Position numbers and translations under genes: made by a program | From: JAUIBE01 sp035267185 | GTDB lineage: Bacteria > Pseudomonadota > Gammaproteobacteria > Xanthomonadales > SZUA-36 | DNA: 54,170 nt | Assembly (NCBI GenBank): GCA_035267185.1 | Contig: DATFLY010000022.1 | Location: forward strand, 1 to 54,170 | Direction of reading: 5' to 3' | The notes under the pieces: generated by a model | Databases searched by the model: none | Told to the model about the DNA's origin: nothing | The model's input: the letters and a program-made list of their open reading frames with translations, nothing else | In this document: one piece after another, positions 8,623 through 16,458 of the stretch | How positions within the stretch are numbered: position 1 is the stretch's first letter | How the letters are laid out: every line of letters begins with the position of its first letter

Positions 8623-10986
8623 ATGATTATGGGCCGCACTGACAGTAAACGATTGCCGCGTCTGGTATCGAATCCTCTGTTTCTGGTTCTGTCAGCCGTA
8701 CTGATTGCGGTATTAACTGCGGTCTTAAGCAAACCACCAACAGCACTGGATGAATTCACCCCCGCCGATGAGTTTTCTGCCATTCGTGCGATGGTCACTT
8801 TGGAAGAGCTCCTTGTTGAGTCGGAACCACATGTCAATGGCTCCCCACTGAATCTTCTGGTTCGTGAGCGGATTGAAGCCCGCTTTGAAGATCTGGGGTA
8901 TCAACCCGAGATCCAGTCCCTGTTTCATTGCCATCCCCACTTTGGAAGTTGCGCCAATGTTGAAAACATCATTGCCGTCAAGGCAGGGTCAGAAGGGCGA
9001 GACGCGGTGTTGGTCACCGCGCACTATGACAGCAGTTGGGCCGGACCGGGTGCAGGCGATGATGGAGCGGGTACTGCGTCCATAATCGAAATGGCACGGA
9101 TGGCGAACGAGTTTGGCCAGTTTCGAAACGATGTGATCTTTCTGATTACCGATGCGGAAGAGCAGGGTCTGGTTGGCGCTCATGCGTTTGCTGAGGATCA
9201 CCCATTGTTCTCAAAAGTGAAAGCGGTGATCAACCTGGAGGCTCGAGGCGTGACGGGTCCCAGCATGATGTTTGAGACAGGTGACGGGAACCGGAGCATC
9301 ATTCGGATCCTTTCCAAAAGCCTTGATCGGCCGGTCGCAAACTCTGTTTCGTACGAGGTTTACAAGCGCATGCCCAATGACACCGACTATTCGGTGTATC
9401 GCAACCGAGGTGTAATGGGAGTGAACTTCGCCTTCAACCAGGGCGTGGCGCTCTACCACTCAAAACTGGATGATGTGAGTCACCTCGACAGCAACAGCGT
9501 GCAGCACCAGGGAGATAATGCGTCTGCAATGCTGTTTGCGCTTGCAGACAGGGATATAGCGAAAATTCAGTCCAGGGAAGATGCCGCATACATTGATGTC
9601 TTTGGCAGGGTGTTGTGGCACTACCCAATCAGCATCGCCACTGGCGTTACCGTTGTTCTGACGGTGTTGATACTGCTTGGAATTATTCTGACCTATAAGA
9701 AGAAAATCACACCTGTCGGGGTGATTTTGGCTCTGATCGCTCAGGTCGTGGCGATTATCGTTCTCGTCGGAGGTGCCTGGTTGTTGAACTGGCCACTGGG
9801 GGAAATGGTTGAAACCAACCCGATTGAACATCCTTTTCCCGGGGTTGCACAATTCTGCGTGTTCATTGTTTGTATCGTCGCGGTATGGTTTGCGGGAAAA
9901 TTATTGGCCCACCGGGTCTCGTATGGCGATGCAATGCTTGTGAGTTGGGCTGGTTTTGCAGCACTTGCCCTGGCGCTGGATTTCAACCTGCCTGCGGGCA
10001 GTTTCCTCGCACTTTTACCCATGGCGGCATTTTTCACAGGAATGTTGCTGGATACAGTTCGTTATCGCTCGCGAAATGGCTTGTTGTTTGCCAGTGTTTT
10101 TGGATTCTGGACAGCAAGTTACATTGCAGCCTACTTCTTTTTTATGCTCGGCACGATTATCTCCTTCAACTACACACATTTGATGGTTATACCGCTGGTC
10201 CTGCCGGTTTTGCTGGCCATTCCGCTGTGGTTCTCGGCTGTTTCGGATCCGATACCAGGCTGGAAACCAGGGTTTTTCCTCGCTGGGCTGGTGATAGCTG
10301 CTGCAATTTATCACCAGTTTTTGCCCGGATTTTCACAGGACAGACCACGCGGGATGAACCTGGTCTACCAGCAAAGGGCGAGTGTGGATCAGAGCTACCT
10401 TGTTCTGGAGTCTCCACGAAATGCCGTGGATCAATCCTATGCGGAAATTGCGGGTTTCGGTTTGTCAGATCTGCCTGGTACTTATTCAAGCAATGCCTTT
10501 CCACTAAACAAGGATCAGCCCACGGTTTCACGTTTTGCAACGACAACGCCATCACTCGGTCTTGCGGAGGCTGCCGTGACAGAGTTGAGCATTGGTGATG
10601 AAGTTGAAAGCACTGGATCGGCAAGGATTGTGAATTTTCTTGTTTCTGCGCCTCCCGACAGCGAGCGCCTGGTCATCGCGTTTCCCACTTCCAGTGAAAT
10701 AAACAAAGCCTATGTTAATGGTGTCCTGGCCATCGATGGAAATGCCGAGACCAAGCGCAGAGTCACATCAACTTTTATTGCAATGCCATATCCGGGACCT
10801 GAAGAGATATCTGTGGAAGTTCAGTTTGAAGGCCGCTTGCCTGAGGGCTTTAACGTGTTGGCAAGAATGGCTTTCCCCGAAAGCCTTTGGGAGGAATATC
10901 GCTACACCTGGCCGGAAAATACAGAGCCAATTTTCCATGGTTTCAGGGCAGAGGTGGTCAGTGGATTTCGCCTTTCGCAAGACTAA
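8623..10986 (+). CDS. M28-family metallopeptidase with multi-spanning C-terminal membrane domain
   Basis: A 787-residue membrane-anchored peptidase. After an N-terminal membrane segment (about residues 15-32) comes an M28 aminopeptidase-type domain: AHYDS with the first His/Asp pair (about residues 134-136), GAGDDGAG with the bridging Asp, DAEEQG with the catalytic and zinc Glu pair (about 178), and the last His in LYHSKLDD (about 279). Residues 330-570 hold about eight membrane segments, followed by a soluble C-terminal domain of about 200 residues. The architecture is that of the ERMP1/Fxna and yeast PFF1 group, with the active site outside the cytoplasm. GGGGG upstream of the ATG is a strong SD. 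The M28 group removes N-terminal residues from peptides; the true substrate is unknown. Confidence 0.85.
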   Translation: MIMGRTDSKRLPRLVSNPLFLVLSAVLIAVLTAVLSKPPTALDEFTPADEFSAIRAMVTLEELLVESEPHVNGSPLNLLVRERIEARFEDLGYQPEIQSLFHCHPHFGSCANVENIIAVKAGSEGRDAVLVTAHYDSSWAGPGAGDDGAGTASIIEMARMANEFGQFRNDVIFLITDAEEQGLVGAHAFAEDHPLFSKVKAVINLEARGVTGPSMMFETGDGNRSIIRILSKSLDRPVANSVSYEVYKRMPNDTDYSVYRNRGVMGVNFAFNQGVALYHSKLDDVSHLDSNSVQHQGDNASAMLFALADRDIAKIQSREDAAYIDVFGRVLWHYPISIATGVTVVLTVLILLGIILTYKKKITPVGVILALIAQVVAIIVLVGGAWLLNWPLGEMVETNPIEHPFPGVAQFCVFIVCIVAVWFAGKLLAHRVSYGDAMLVSWAGFAALALALDFNLPAGSFLALLPMAAFFTGMLLDTVRYRSRNGLLFASVFGFWTASYIAAYFFFMLGTIISFNYTHLMVIPLVLPVLLAIPLWFSAVSDPIPGWKPGFFLAGLVIAAAIYHQFLPGFSQDRPRGMNLVYQQRASVDQSYLVLESPRNAVDQSYAEIAGFGLSDLPGTYSSNAFPLNKDQPTVSRFATTTPSLGLAEAAVTELSIGDEVESTGSARIVNFLVSAPPDSERLVIAFPTSSEINKAYVNGVLAIDGNAETKRRVTSTFIAMPYPGPEEISVEVQFEGRLPEGFNVLARMAFPESLWEEYRYTWPENTEPIFHGFRAEVVSGFRLSQD

Positions 10987-11011
10987 CGGCATCGTTTCAT
11001 CCACGAACGGG

Positions 11012-11040
11012 TTATTTTTGCTCAAGTTGGGTGTTATACT
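11012..11040 (+). promoter_or_regulatory. Candidate sigma-70 promoter for the DUF4124 gene
   Basis: TTATTT (11012-11017), a 17-base spacer and TATACT (11035-11040) lie 40 bases before the ATG at 11080. The -35 is a poor match, so the call depends on the -10. Confidence 0.4.
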
Positions 11041-11079
11041 CTCCACACAAGCAACTGATTTAATATAGGAAATATATTG

Positions 11080-11610
11080 ATGCTGAAAGGATTCTGCACA
11101 TTCCTGATTGTCGCGCTTCTGATTGCGACCATTCCAGATGTTGCTGCACAGGTATATCGTTGCGAGACCGCTTCAGGTGTCGTGTATGCCGATTTTCCCT
11201 GTGGTGAGGCGGCTGAAGAAATCGTCGTTGACGTCGTTGAACCTGCTGTTCAGGAAACGCCTGAAGTTGCCGATGAAAGCAGCGGGTTGGCTGGATCGGT
11301 CACTGATGATTCGATTTCCACTGATGCGGCCGCCGAGGGGGCCACCGAAGTTCCACCGCCTGTCCAGGAAGTCACAACCCTCAATGAATTCTCAAAGATG
11401 CTGGTGACGCAACGAGAAACCCAGATCAGTGAAATTGACCGGAACCTGCTTGAATTGCGGGCCCGGGTCAACTCTGAGGAGTTCAGGACCGCGGATTCAA
11501 CCACGCAGGCCAGGATGATGTTGGAGATCCGGGAACTTGAGGCTTCGCGTGATTCGATCATGGAACAGTATGCGACCCTGATCGCAGAGGCACAAAGCCG
11601 GGCCGAGTAA
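11080..11610 (+). CDS. DUF4124 domain periplasmic protein
   Basis: A 176-residue exported protein. The first 24 residues are a Sec signal peptide ending DVAA|Q; the short DUF4124 segment follows (VYRCETASGVVYADFPC, two Cys that could form a disulfide). The rest is an acidic Val/Glu/Pro-rich linker followed by a C-terminal coiled-coil-like helix (LVTQRETQISEIDRNLLELR and beyond). Function unknown; DUF4124 proteins are envelope proteins frequent in gammaproteobacteria. The ATG at 11080 is used rather than the TTG three bases earlier because AGGA (11067-11070) sits at nine bases from it. A rho-independent terminator follows 30 bases after the stop, so the gene appears to be a single-gene unit. 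Confidence 0.82.
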   Translation: MLKGFCTFLIVALLIATIPDVAAQVYRCETASGVVYADFPCGEAAEEIVVDVVEPAVQETPEVADESSGLAGSVTDDSISTDAAAEGATEVPPPVQEVTTLNEFSKMLVTQRETQISEIDRNLLELRARVNSEEFRTADSTTQARMMLEIRELEASRDSIMEQYATLIAEAQSRAE

Positions 11611-11640
11611 CCTCAGGAATTTTACAATCAGACAAAATTA

Positions 11641-11666
11641 AAGGCCCCTGATAGGGGCCTTTTTTA
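11641..11666 (+). terminator. Bidirectional rho-independent terminator
   Basis: AAGGCCCC, loop TGATA, GGGGCCTT followed by six T on the + strand; on the - strand the same stem is followed by TTTAATTTT. It separates the DUF4124 gene from the convergent ssrA. A second small hairpin (CCTCCC...GGGAGG, about 11670-11687) lies closer to the ssrA 3' end. Confidence 0.85.
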
Positions 11667-11696
11667 TGCCCTCCCTGTTGGGGAGGCCAGACTTGT

Positions 11697-12057
11697 TGGT
11701 GGAGGCGGCGAGAATCGAACTCGCGTCCGCAAGCACTCCGCCTTTGGCTCTACATGCTTATCCGGTCTATTTATTTAGTCGTGAGCTACCCGATCGGCAG
11801 GGAAAACACACAACGAGCCTGGATAAGTTTTAGCGAGTCCACACCAGGCGTGCTTCATCGCGATCCCGTATGGGTCGACTCCAGTGATCCGCGCGTACGG
11901 GCACGCAACGGGCTGAAGGCTCTAAGGCAGGTTTTTAAGCTGCTAGTGCGTAGTTGTCATCATTGGCAACTAAAAGTTTGCAATCAGTTTTACGAGTTAT
12001 TTGCAGCTCGGCATGCACCTCAGGTTTTGCTACCCGCGTCGAAACCAGGTCGCCCCC
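11697..12057 (-). ncRNA. ssrA: tmRNA (ssrA)
   Basis: A one-piece tmRNA of 361 nt that rescues stalled ribosomes with SmpB. The 5' end GGGGGCG pairs over seven bases with the 3' acceptor strand, followed by A and an encoded CCA; the T-arm GTTCGATTC lies near the 3' end. The reading frame for the degradation tag (11935-11967) starts at GCC after the UUUUAGUU context and encodes ANDDNYALAA then TAA, one residue different from E. coli ANDENYALAA. The ALAA end is the ClpXP signal. smpB lies 190 bases upstream on the same strand, separated by a hairpin repeat. Several long open frames across this gene are spurious. Confidence 0.97.
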
Positions 12058-12134
12058 AGAAGGTCACCACGTATTGTGGTATTACTCTGACTATTTTACG
12101 CGATCACAGTTCCGCTGTCTTAACTATCTTGAAT

Positions 12135-12166
12135 GTTTCATGATGCGTGTTTTTTTGGCGTTTCCC
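12135..12166 (+). repeat. Decayed direct duplicate of the smpB 3' end
   Basis: These 32 bases match 25 of 32 columns (one gap) with 12259-12289, the coding 3' end of smpB, in the same strand orientation. The copy lies at the far side of the three-hairpin element, which therefore sits between a real and a decayed copy of the gene end. Confidence 0.5.
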
Positions 12167-12235
12167 GAAGGCCATGGATGGCCTGAGGAAGACAACTGCC
12201 AGGAGGAAGCAGTTGCCGGCCGCTCGCAGAGCGGC
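12163..12235 (+). repeat. Three-hairpin intergenic element, copy A
   Basis: 73 nt starting TCCCGAA. Three hairpins follow: H1 12170-12183 (GGCCATGGATGGCC), a 9-nt spacer, H2 12193-12215 (CAACTGC / GCAGTTG around loop CAGGAGGAA), a 3-nt spacer, and H3 12219-12235 (GCCGCTC-GCA-GAGCGGC). The element matches copy B (44459-44531, - strand) at 61 of 73 positions without gaps, and several stem differences are compensatory. It lies between smpB and ssrA, starting 12 bases after the smpB stop, antisense to both. No T-run follows on either strand, so it is not a standard terminator. Confidence 0.8.
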
Positions 12236-12247
12236 TGAAAAGGATAG

Positions 12248-12721
12248 TTATCTACCGCGCTTCATAATGCGTTCTTGTTGGCGTTTCCAATCACGATCCT
12301 TCACAGTCTTGCGCTTATCGCGTTGCTGCTTACCCTTGGCGATTCCAATCTCCACCTTTACTTTACCCCGTGAGAAGTACATAAATGTGGGAATCAGCGT
12401 AAAGCCTTTTCGATCCACCAGTCCGATCAGACGATCGATTTCCCGACGATTCAAAAGGAGTTTTCTTGTTCGGGTCGGATCAGGATTGGTGTAGCCCGCC
12501 GTTGTGGGCAGTGGGTCGATACGGCAGCCGAACAGGTACGCTTCGTTGTCTTTCAGCAGGACATAGCTGTCCGCAAACTGCACGCGGCCCTCGCGCAGTG
12601 ATTTGACCTCCCAGCCTTCAAGCACCAGGCCTGCCTCGATTCTTTCCTCGATATGAAACTCGAAACGGGCACGCTTGTTCTTGGCAATGGTTTTGCGGCT
12701 TATGTTTTCGTTGTTGCTCAT
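12248..12721 (-). CDS. smpB: SsrA-binding protein SmpB
   Basis: 157 residues, the normal length. SmpB binds the tRNA-like domain of tmRNA and its C-terminal tail occupies the mRNA channel of the stalled ribosome. The sequence has the family opening (IAKNKRARFEFHIEER), the EAGLVLEGWEVKSLR block, YTNPDPTRTRKLLL and the basic tail KGKQQRDKRKTVKDRDW. The ATG at 12721 is the only start that leaves the oligonucleotide-binding fold intact. It is divergent from ratA (161 bases between starts) and upstream of ssrA on the same strand, so both halves of the trans-translation system are together. Confidence 0.97.
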   Translation of the reverse strand: MSNNENISRKTIAKNKRARFEFHIEERIEAGLVLEGWEVKSLREGRVQFADSYVLLKDNEAYLFGCRIDPLPTTAGYTNPDPTRTRKLLLNRREIDRLIGLVDRKGFTLIPTFMYFSRGKVKVEIGIAKGKQQRDKRKTVKDRDWKRQQERIMKRGR

Positions 12722-12882
12722 TGAACCTGTTGATTTGAAGCGATCGGCTATTCTAATGATCGAAGGTGGTAATGGCTAATAGAGAAAAGCAACGGATCGC
12801 TTATGGGGCTGATATTCCGCATGTTATCCTTAGCAAGTCGCCAGTTGGCGGCTTTGTTTTGTGAGCCATCAGTCTCATCATT

Positions 12883-13311
12883 ATGCACATCGAAAGGTCC
12901 GCCTTACTTCCATACTCTGCAAACGACATGTATCGGCTGGTGCATGACGTTGCTGCGTATCCGGCCTTCCTGAAGTGGTGCACCGACGCGGCTATTCACG
13001 AGCAGGGTGAAGACCATCAGCTGGCCAGTCTATCGGTGAGGGTGGGTGGCCTGACACAGCAGTTTACGACCCGAAACAGGCTGGTTCCCGGAGAGCTACT
13101 GACATTGTCACTGGTTGAGGGACCGTTCAAACGGCTTTCCGGGGAATGGCGGTTCGAGCCGCTGGGAGACGCCGGAAGCAAGGTTCAGCTCGACCTGACC
13201 TTTGAATTCTCCAATTCTTTTTTATCATCAACTTTCCGACGCGGGTTTGCGCGCATCACCGAGAAAATGGTCGGAGAGTTTGCTAGCAGGGCCGAGGTGA
13301 TCTATGGCTGA
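12883..13311 (+). CDS. ratA: RatA / Coq10-like START-domain protein
   Basis: 142 residues of the polyketide-cyclase/START fold. In E. coli RatA was described as a toxin that binds 50S subunits; homologues of the Coq10 group bind ubiquinone and support respiration, so the role in this organism is not settled. Visible hallmarks are the HDVAAYPAFLKWC opening and the 'VEGPFKRLSGEWRFEPL' strand pair, ending with the ITEKMVGEF helix. The gene overlaps rnfH by eight bases, giving translational coupling, and is divergent from smpB as in E. coli and Pseudomonas. Confidence 0.92.
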   Translation: MHIERSALLPYSANDMYRLVHDVAAYPAFLKWCTDAAIHEQGEDHQLASLSVRVGGLTQQFTTRNRLVPGELLTLSLVEGPFKRLSGEWRFEPLGDAGSKVQLDLTFEFSNSFLSSTFRRGFARITEKMVGEFASRAEVIYG

Positions 13312-13591
13312 GCCGATCATAGTTGAAGTGGTTTATGCAACGCCCGAAAAGCAAAAGATCATCGCCCTGCAGGTTGCGGCAGGCACCACGGCCATCCAGG
13401 CAATTGAACAATCAGGAATTCATCAGGAATTTCCTGGCATGCAGCTGGACGAAAAAGCGCTGGGGATTTTCAGTCGCAAAATTGCATCCGACACAGTTTT
13501 GAGTGCCGGAGATCGGGTTGAGATATACAGGCCGTTGATTGCCGACCCGAAGGAAGTTCGGCGACAGCGTGCAGAGCAACAGGGAAAGTAA
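13304..13591 (+). CDS. rnfH: RnfH family ubiquitin-like protein
   Basis: 95 residues with the beta-grasp pattern of the RnfH family (VEVVYATPEKQ, GTTAIQAIEQSGI, IFSRKIASDTVLSAGDRVEIYRPL, then LIADPKEVRRQRA). The biochemical role is not established; it is regularly found as the second gene after ratA. The ATG at 13304 lies inside the ratA 3' end (eight-base overlap). It is convergent with bamE, with 37 bases between the stops. Confidence 0.93.
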   Translation: MAEPIIVEVVYATPEKQKIIALQVAAGTTAIQAIEQSGIHQEFPGMQLDEKALGIFSRKIASDTVLSAGDRVEIYRPLIADPKEVRRQRAEQQGK

Positions 13592-13628
13592 AGCCGGATA
13601 ATTGGTCAGGGGCAAACTTGCCTGAAAC

Positions 13629-14090
13629 TCAAAAGTCGTCTTGCGTACCCTGGTCAAGGACATCCTGGGCTTTTTCGAATTCTTCCATCTGGTCTTTTTC
13701 TTCAGGATCGATCAGATCAAGTTCTTCATCACTTTCTTCTTCGTCCTCGTCAATCACGAAAGAAGCGGTGTCCTGGATGGCGCCATCGGCGCCAACAATC
13801 TCGGCTAATGCGTCGTTCTCAAACTCGAGGGTAACCGTACGCTGGATCATGGGTTCTCCGCGGCGGCTGAAGGTCTGAATGTAATCCCAACGGTCCTGGT
13901 TGAAAGGGTCCCGCACTGATGGGGTGCCCAGCACAAACAAAACCTGGCGACGATTCATGCCGATGTACAGCTCATCAAGGTCTTCCTGCTCAAGTGCATT
14001 GCCCTGCTGGACGTTCTGTTTGTAGATCAGGTTGCAGGCGCTAAGGCTGAACAGTGCAAAGAATAATATTGTGATAAGTCGAATGGTCAT
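13629..14090 (-). CDS. bamE: Outer-membrane assembly lipoprotein BamE
   Basis: 153 residues. BamE stabilises the BamA-BamD part of the beta-barrel assembly machine. The type II signal ends in LSAC, and the BamE fold is marked by IYKQNVQQGN, IGMNRRQVLFVLGTP and the DRWDYIQTFSRRG strands. Unlike short BamE proteins, it has a long acidic tail (DEDEEESDEELDLIDPEEKDQ) with unknown role. The start at 14090 follows AGGAAAT; frames extend upstream to 14135 but that part is not signal-like. It is divergent from fur, as in Pseudomonas (omlA-fur). Confidence 0.94.
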   Translation of the reverse strand: MTIRLITILFFALFSLSACNLIYKQNVQQGNALEQEDLDELYIGMNRRQVLFVLGTPSVRDPFNQDRWDYIQTFSRRGEPMIQRTVTLEFENDALAEIVGADGAIQDTASFVIDEDEEESDEELDLIDPEEKDQMEEFEKAQDVLDQGTQDDF

Positions 14091-14130
14091 ATTTCCTGGC
14101 TTGAGTGGCATGCCGTGCGAGGCGCAATGA

Positions 14131-14136
14131 TACAAT
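14131..14136 (+). promoter_or_regulatory. Candidate -10 box placing fur transcription start at its start codon
   Basis: TACAAT lies seven bases before the GTG of fur; no other -10-like hexamer is nearer and no SD precedes the GTG. If used, the fur mRNA would be leaderless. No convincing -35 was found. Confidence 0.35.
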
Positions 14137-14142
14137 ATTCAC

Positions 14143-14544
14143 GTGCAAACGAAAGACCTGAAAGAAGCTGGCCTCAAGATAACGCATCCGCGAAAGCGAA
14201 TTCTGAACATTCTTGAGGACAACGTTACCAAACACATGACCGCTGATGATATCTATCGTTCACTGGTGAGTGAAGGAGAGGATATCGGTCTGGCGACGGT
14301 TTACCGTGTGCTCAATCAGTTTGAAACGGCCGGTATTGCCGTCAAACATAATTTTGAAGGTGGCCAGGCCTATTACGAACTCGACGAGGGGAGTCATCAC
14401 GATCACATGGTTGATGTCGACTCCGGTGAGGTTTTCGAATTTGTTAATGAGCAGATTGAAAAGCTGCAACATGAAATTGCGGCGGAATACGGCTATGAAA
14501 TCGTGGATCACAGCCTGGTTCTTTACGTACGCAAGAACAAGTAG
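14143..14544 (+). CDS. fur: Ferric uptake regulator Fur
   Basis: 133 residues of the Fur family, the Fe(II)-dependent repressor of iron acquisition. The winged helix (LKITHPRKRILNILE ... LATVYRVLNQFETAGI) and the metal-site His cluster SHHDHMVDV are present. The CxxC pair that binds structural zinc in E. coli Fur is absent: the segment reads VDVDSGEV; several other gammaproteobacterial Fur proteins, including that of Pseudomonas, also lack it. The start is GTG, with no SD in range. It is divergent from bamE and convergent with recN, with 27 bases between the stops. Confidence 0.95.
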   Translation: MQTKDLKEAGLKITHPRKRILNILEDNVTKHMTADDIYRSLVSEGEDIGLATVYRVLNQFETAGIAVKHNFEGGQAYYELDEGSHHDHMVDVDSGEVFEFVNEQIEKLQHEIAAEYGYEIVDHSLVLYVRKNK

Positions 14545-14571
14545 GATCGGCTTCCTTGCCGCGAAAACCAG

Positions 14572-16278
14572 CTAAGCAGCCGAATTTTCTATCAACTCAC
14601 GAGCATGCGCCAGGCTGTTGTCTGAAACCTTTCCGGAAAGCATTCTCGCAATTTCTTCTTCTCGTGCCACGGTTGCCAGTGGCGTTGCATTGACTGTGAC
14701 TGCATCGTTTTTCGAGGACTTGGTGATTTTTACCTGCTGATGTGCACAGGCAGCTACCTGCGCGAGGTGTGTCACACACAGAGTCTGTGCCGCATCTGCA
14801 ACGGTGCGCAGCAATTGCCCGACTGCGTTGGCAGCATCGCCACCGACTCCCGCATCCACTTCGTCAAAAACCTGGACAGGCATGATTTTGTTTTCCGTGT
14901 CTGAATCGCGTCTTGATGTGTGTCGCGCCACCTTGATGGCCAGGCTGATCCGTGAAAGCTCCCCACCTGAGGCGACTTTTGAAAGCGGTCCTGCTGGCAC
15001 ACCGGCAGTGCCACTGACCAGCAGAGAAAGTTTGTCGCTGCCGCGGTCCGAAGGTGCGCTTTCAGCTTGATGTTCCACATTGATTTTGAAACACCCGCCC
15101 TCCATCGCCAGCCCCTGCATGGCGGAAGTGATTGTCTCGCCCAGCTCATTAGCTCGTTTTGCCCTGGCTTTATGCAGTTTCTTAGCGGACAGATGGTAAC
15201 TCTTGAGGGTTTCAGATTCTGCCAGCGTGCACTCTTCAAGTCTTGATTCCAGGGAACGTGAATTTTCGATTCGCTCGGCCAGGGCGTCTATGGCATTTGG
15301 AAGTTCCTCCAGTTCGACACGATGTTTTCGCGCCAGGTCATGGAGCTGGCTGAGCTGACCCTCGACCATTTGCAGGCGCTGAGGGCTCAGATCCACTTTC
15401 GAAGCAATTCTCTGTAAATTCTGACGCGCCTCGTCGCAGTTAATGGCCGCTTCCTTCAACATTCGAACCGACTCTTCGATCCGATCATCAGCTTCCAGAG
15501 CTGGCTTCAGTGTTGTGATCACCCGGTTGATCTGATCAACAATGCCTTCTGTGCCCGCCTCGGAGGGGCCTTCTGCCAGTTCCTGGTCGGCAGATTCAAG
15601 TGCAGTCATGAATTCCGAACCGCGCGTCAGTCGTCGGTGTTCATTCTCCAGTTCCCGAATTTCATCTGCAGGGAGTGCATTGGATTCGAGCTCTTCCAAC
15701 TGGTGGGAAAGCAATTCAATCTCTGCGGGGTCCAACACTGCGGTCTGGCGAAGGCGTTCCAGTTCGGAGCAGGCGGAGCTCCATTTGCGGTAATCACCTG
15801 ATACCTGCTTCAGCAGGTCCTGGTATTCACTCTCAGTGTCCAGCAGCCGATATCGCTCAGGCGTCTGGTTGAGGCGAATGTGCTCATTCTGACCATGAAT
15901 TTCAATCAGCAAGGCGCCAAGATCCTGGAGTTGGTTGAGGGTAACCGGCGTGCCGTTAATCCAGGCTCTTGATCGTCCACTGCGGGAAATCACCCTCCGC
16001 AGCAGGCAACTCGTGCCGTCATCCATCTCTGCCACCCGCAGCCATTCCACCGCTGGATGGCCCTGGGGTAGCTCGAACTCCGCTGATAACTGCGCCTTGT
16101 CTGCACCCTGGCGAATCAGATCCGTATCCGCGCGATTTCCGCTCAAAAGCCCCAGCGCATCGACAATCAGCGATTTGCCAGCACCCGTTTCGCCAGTAAT
16201 TGCAGTAAACCCATGGACGAATTCAAGTTCCTCCTGAGGGACAATTGCGAAATCACGGATTGATATATTTTGCAGCAT
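14572..16278 (-). CDS. recN: DNA repair protein RecN
   Basis: 568 residues, close to the usual length of about 555. RecN is an SMC-like ATPase acting at double-strand breaks. Walker A is at residues 29-36 (GETGAGKS), a long coiled-coil middle follows, then the signature region ASGGELSRISLAIK and Walker B VQVFDEVDAGVGG. The start at 16278 gives MLQNISIRDFAIV, the conserved first strand; the frame stays open another 125 codons upstream, but that part runs over the grpE promoter and has no similarity. No obvious LexA box (CTG-N10-CAG) was found directly upstream. Confidence 0.96.
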   Translation of the reverse strand: MLQNISIRDFAIVPQEELEFVHGFTAITGETGAGKSLIVDALGLLSGNRADTDLIRQGADKAQLSAEFELPQGHPAVEWLRVAEMDDGTSCLLRRVISRSGRSRAWINGTPVTLNQLQDLGALLIEIHGQNEHIRLNQTPERYRLLDTESEYQDLLKQVSGDYRKWSSACSELERLRQTAVLDPAEIELLSHQLEELESNALPADEIRELENEHRRLTRGSEFMTALESADQELAEGPSEAGTEGIVDQINRVITTLKPALEADDRIEESVRMLKEAAINCDEARQNLQRIASKVDLSPQRLQMVEGQLSQLHDLARKHRVELEELPNAIDALAERIENSRSLESRLEECTLAESETLKSYHLSAKKLHKARAKRANELGETITSAMQGLAMEGGCFKINVEHQAESAPSDRGSDKLSLLVSGTAGVPAGPLSKVASGGELSRISLAIKVARHTSRRDSDTENKIMPVQVFDEVDAGVGGDAANAVGQLLRTVADAAQTLCVTHLAQVAACAHQQVKITKSSKNDAVTVNATPLATVAREEEIARMLSGKVSDNSLAHARELIENSAA

Positions 16279-16398
16279 TGACAGCAAACGGCCCGATAAA
16301 ACCCGAATGGTTCCTGACAAGAATGAATGGATGCTCACGCTAGCACGCGAACGCGGGACTCGCAATCCAGATAAATACTGATATCCGTGGGCTTTCTG

Positions 16399-16426
16399 CT
16401 TGAATGTAAGCGCCACATCCCCATAT
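16399..16426 (+). promoter_or_regulatory. Sigma-32 (heat shock) promoter of grpE
   Basis: CTTGAA (16399-16404), 14 bases, then CCCCATAT (16419-16426): a near-consensus sigma-32 promoter. It ends 32 bases before the GTG of grpE, which also excludes the longer reading frame that begins inside it (16387). Confidence 0.85.
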
Positions 16427-16458
16427 TTCCCGCCAGTGCAATTGGCAGGATTAACAAG

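Noticed and set aside
11754..12238. Open frames across ssrA on the + strand
   Set aside because: They lie on the strand opposite a clear tmRNA gene and match no protein.
12839..12862. CGCC...GGCG hairpin with T-rich tail before ratA as a terminator
   Set aside because: The stem is only four pairs and the T-run is interrupted.
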